Below are positions 44,830 to 46,796 of a DNA stretch of 46,796 bases, in pieces. Location of the stretch: the NCBI RefSeq assembly GCF_001678475.1, contig NZ_JTJR01000018.1, positions 1 through 46,796 of the forward strand, in the 5' to 3' direction. Below the pieces are notes generated by a model. That model ran no database searches. It was given only the letters and a program-made list of their open reading frames with translations, and was not told the origin of the DNA. The position numbers and the translations under genes are program-made. Position 1 is the stretch's first letter; each line of letters starts with the position of its first letter. This DNA comes from Gallibacterium genomosp. 3. Its GTDB lineage: Bacteria > Pseudomonadota > Gammaproteobacteria > Enterobacterales > Pasteurellaceae.

Positions 44830-46542
44830 GTGCATAAATATTCTGTATTAACTCGAGTAGCAAAATACCTAATCGGCATTATTTTTCTAGCGAGTGGCTG
44901 TATTACCCTCGTGTTTTCAATTTTATTAAGCAGCCAAAATGATGCAGAAGCGATCAACCTTGCAGGCTCTTTACGGATGCAAGCTTACCGGCTTATCTAT
45001 CAAGTAGAACACGAACCCACCACCCTACAACAGAATCTTCAACAATATAATCAGACCTTAGAAAACGATATTCTTAAACGGGTGCAATCCAGTTATTTTG
45101 TACCAGATAGCGTTAAACAAGCCTATCAACACGTGTTGCAAAGTTGGGACGCTATGGAACATTATGTGCACAGTAACCAAGTCAGCAAATATCAGCAGCA
45201 AGTCGATAAATACGTACAAACCGTTGACCAATTTGTGGTGGTATTACAACATTTTTCTGAACGCAAAATGATTCTCGCGATTTTGATCAGTATTCTCTCC
45301 ATCGTCACCATTCTTGGTATCGGTTCCTATATGATGAGTTTTCTGAAACGTGAAGTGATGAATCCAATTGATAAACTGGTTAAAGCTAGCACTCAAGTAC
45401 AAACTGGGCATTTTAAGCATATTGCATTAGACATAGATAAACCTAATGAATTAGGCACACTCTCTGAAACTTTCACAAAAATGTCAGATGAGTTACAAAA
45501 ATTATATTGTTTTTTAGAAGATAAAGTGCGTGAAAAAACTCAAAAACTAAGCCAGTTAAATCGTACATTATCAATGTTATTTCATACCTCACAAAAAATA
45601 ACTCATATTGATTTAAGCTATCAAAAACTCAGTGAAGTACTAGCCGATATTTGTTCACGCGAACATTTACGCTATATTGAACTAATCGTTTATGGAGCAG
45701 AACATCTTAATATTGCAGCTGGCACACCTGATAACAATTATCCTTGGCAACAACAAAAAATCAGTATTAACGGCAAAGAGCTTTCCTGTTTACGCTGGCA
45801 AGCGGGCTTACCTTGTCCTGATTTACGCTTAATGCAAAGTTTAGCGCAAATGTTAGGCCGTGCGATTTATTTCATCCAAACCCAGCGTCAACAACAACAA
45901 TTAGTGTTAATGGAAGAACGTTCAATTATTGCCCGTGAATTACACGACTCTTTGGCACAAGTATTAGCTTATTTACAGATTCAACTTACCCTACTTAAGC
46001 ATACTCTAAAAAATAGCAATCCAAGTTCTAAAGAGAAAAGTTTCAAAATTATTGCCGACTTTGAACAAGCGTTAAATGATGGCTATGTGCAATTACGTGA
46101 GCTGTTATCCACATTCCGCTTAACCATTCAGGAGGCTAACCTAAAATTAGCTTTAGAACAGGTAATTGAGTCCTTACGTAACCAAACCAAAGCTCAGATT
46201 ACGTTAGAGTGTTCCTTACCCTCACAAATCTTTACTGCGCAGCAGTTAGTCCATGCACTACAAGTGGTACGCGAAGCGTTATTAAATGCGATCAAACATT
46301 CACAAGCGACTTTAATTGAAGTGAGCGCACATACTAACGCGGATGGCGAAAATGAAATTATTGTAGCGGATAATGGAATTGGCATTCCAACGCTAGATGA
46401 ACCTGAGGGGCATTATGGCTTAAATATTATGCAAGAACGTACCGCACAGCTAAATGCTAAGCTCACGATTCAATTACGCCCCACCGGCGGTACCGAAGTA
46501 AAAATTTTGCTACCAAATTGTTTTTTGGAGAATCATTCTTAA
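44830..46542 (+). CDS. narQ: Nitrate/nitrite sensor histidine kinase NarQ
   Basis: A 570-residue inner-membrane sensor. TM1 lies at about residues 13-34. The periplasmic P-box LAGSLRMQAYRL (about 44-55) binds nitrate. TM2 is at about 147-170, then a HAMP linker and a central signalling region. The HisKA_3 motif IIARELHDSLAQVLAY has phospho-accepting His372. The ATPase domain has NAIKHS, DNGIGIP and GLNIMQERT. It starts with GTG, preceded by GAGG at good spacing. Divergent from napF, it would phosphorylate NarP, whose gene is not in the window. Confidence 0.94.
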   Translation: MHKYSVLTRVAKYLIGIIFLASGCITLVFSILLSSQNDAEAINLAGSLRMQAYRLIYQVEHEPTTLQQNLQQYNQTLENDILKRVQSSYFVPDSVKQAYQHVLQSWDAMEHYVHSNQVSKYQQQVDKYVQTVDQFVVVLQHFSERKMILAILISILSIVTILGIGSYMMSFLKREVMNPIDKLVKASTQVQTGHFKHIALDIDKPNELGTLSETFTKMSDELQKLYCFLEDKVREKTQKLSQLNRTLSMLFHTSQKITHIDLSYQKLSEVLADICSREHLRYIELIVYGAEHLNIAAGTPDNNYPWQQQKISINGKELSCLRWQAGLPCPDLRLMQSLAQMLGRAIYFIQTQRQQQQLVLMEERSIIARELHDSLAQVLAYLQIQLTLLKHTLKNSNPSSKEKSFKIIADFEQALNDGYVQLRELLSTFRLTIQEANLKLALEQVIESLRNQTKAQITLECSLPSQIFTAQQLVHALQVVREALLNAIKHSQATLIEVSAHTNADGENEIIVADNGIGIPTLDEPEGHYGLNIMQERTAQLNAKLTIQLRPTGGTEVKILLPNCFLENHS

Positions 46543-46796
46543 CTATGGATACTTTAATAACAAAAAACTCTTCAAAAATGATCTGACCTCGAAAAGTTGG
46601 ATTACTATTTTAATTTAAGGACTGAATTCTGCATTAAACAGAACTCAGTCCATTTAATTTTAAGGCATAGTAGATAAAATTGTTACTAATGTTTATTTTC
46701 TTTAAACATTAGCGACTCTTTTTATTTAAAATAATCTTGTATAAACAATATCTTGCGCCTTTTCGTTAATCCATTATGATTATTTAATTTTCTCTT
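46543..46796. other. Gene-free right end with terminator hairpins
   Basis: No coding region is visible in the last 254 nt. A 13-bp stem with one mismatch (46619-46631 with 46639-46651) followed by T-rich sequence probably terminates narQ. A second perfect 10-bp hairpin (46686-46695 with 46703-46712), followed by CGACTC and a T run, may terminate a transcript in either direction. The stretch before them (46557-46610) has no recognised feature. Confidence 0.5.

Noticed and set aside
46557-46610. Possible insertion-sequence end after narQ
   Set aside because: The stretch looked faintly like a transposon terminus, but there is no matching inverted repeat or target duplication in the window.

Overview
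The window looks like a chromosome segment from a low-GC gammaproteobacterium of the family Pasteurellaceae. This is inferred from the nap operon order napF-D-A-G-H-B-C without napE or napK, from near full-length matches in motif and size to Haemophilus/Actinobacillus-type housekeeping proteins (Era, RNase III, LepB, LepA, NfuA, FtsY-E-X, CorA, UvrA, SSB), and from homopolymer tracts typical of phase-variable genes in this family. I do not assign a species.

Layout, left to right. (1) 1-190: a strong stable-RNA-type promoter points leftwards out of the window. (2) 237-7062: a DUF5718 gene, then the leftward lepA-lepB-rnc-era operon, nfuA and a comF-like gene. (3) 7172-10935: a HAD phosphatase and a three-gene ABC importer preceded by a near-perfect CRP site. 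(4) 11002-16064: a sugar module of PTS IIA, IIB and IIC (ascorbate/UlaA type) plus a two-subunit transketolase, divergent from a LacI-family regulator with a candidate operator between them. (5) 16143-18341: a TonB-dependent receptor under a Fur-box promoter, with an in-frame run of nine G. (6) 18510-23366: rsmD, ftsY-ftsE-ftsX and corA with a structured leader. (7) 23616-26616: a YheO/DauR-like regulator, a TIM-barrel sugar isomerase/epimerase and an MFS transporter. (8) 26627-27771: a rhuM gene bracketed by two identical 30-bp terminator hairpins. (9) uvrA and ssb, divergent around a candidate LexA box. (10) 31456-37826: an AT-rich accessory insert. (11) 37944-46542: an NlpE-like lipoprotein, the nap operon and a divergent narQ.

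The most interesting part is 31456-37008. It holds a 1568-residue protein with a Cap4/DUF4297-like PD-(D/E)xK nuclease domain, a STAND-type NTPase and about 1000 residues of helical repeats, which is the architecture of Avs-like antiphage sensors. It is followed 1 nt later by an unrecognised partner gene of about 280 codons. That partner is split by two +1 frame breaks, one of them in a nine-G tract, so it looks like a switchable or recently inactivated second component. The insert ends against a LysR-family gene that has lost its DNA-binding end and carries stop codons.

How the genes work together: the nap block is a complete periplasmic nitrate reductase (NapF/D for maturation, NapA/B catalytic, NapG/H and NapC for electron supply). 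It sits beside its likely nitrate sensor, and the shared intergenic region carries FNR-like and NarP-like sites. The PTS plus transketolase block could import and phosphorylate a ketose and cleave it directly. All assignments come from reading the sequence and recalled family knowledge; no searches were run.
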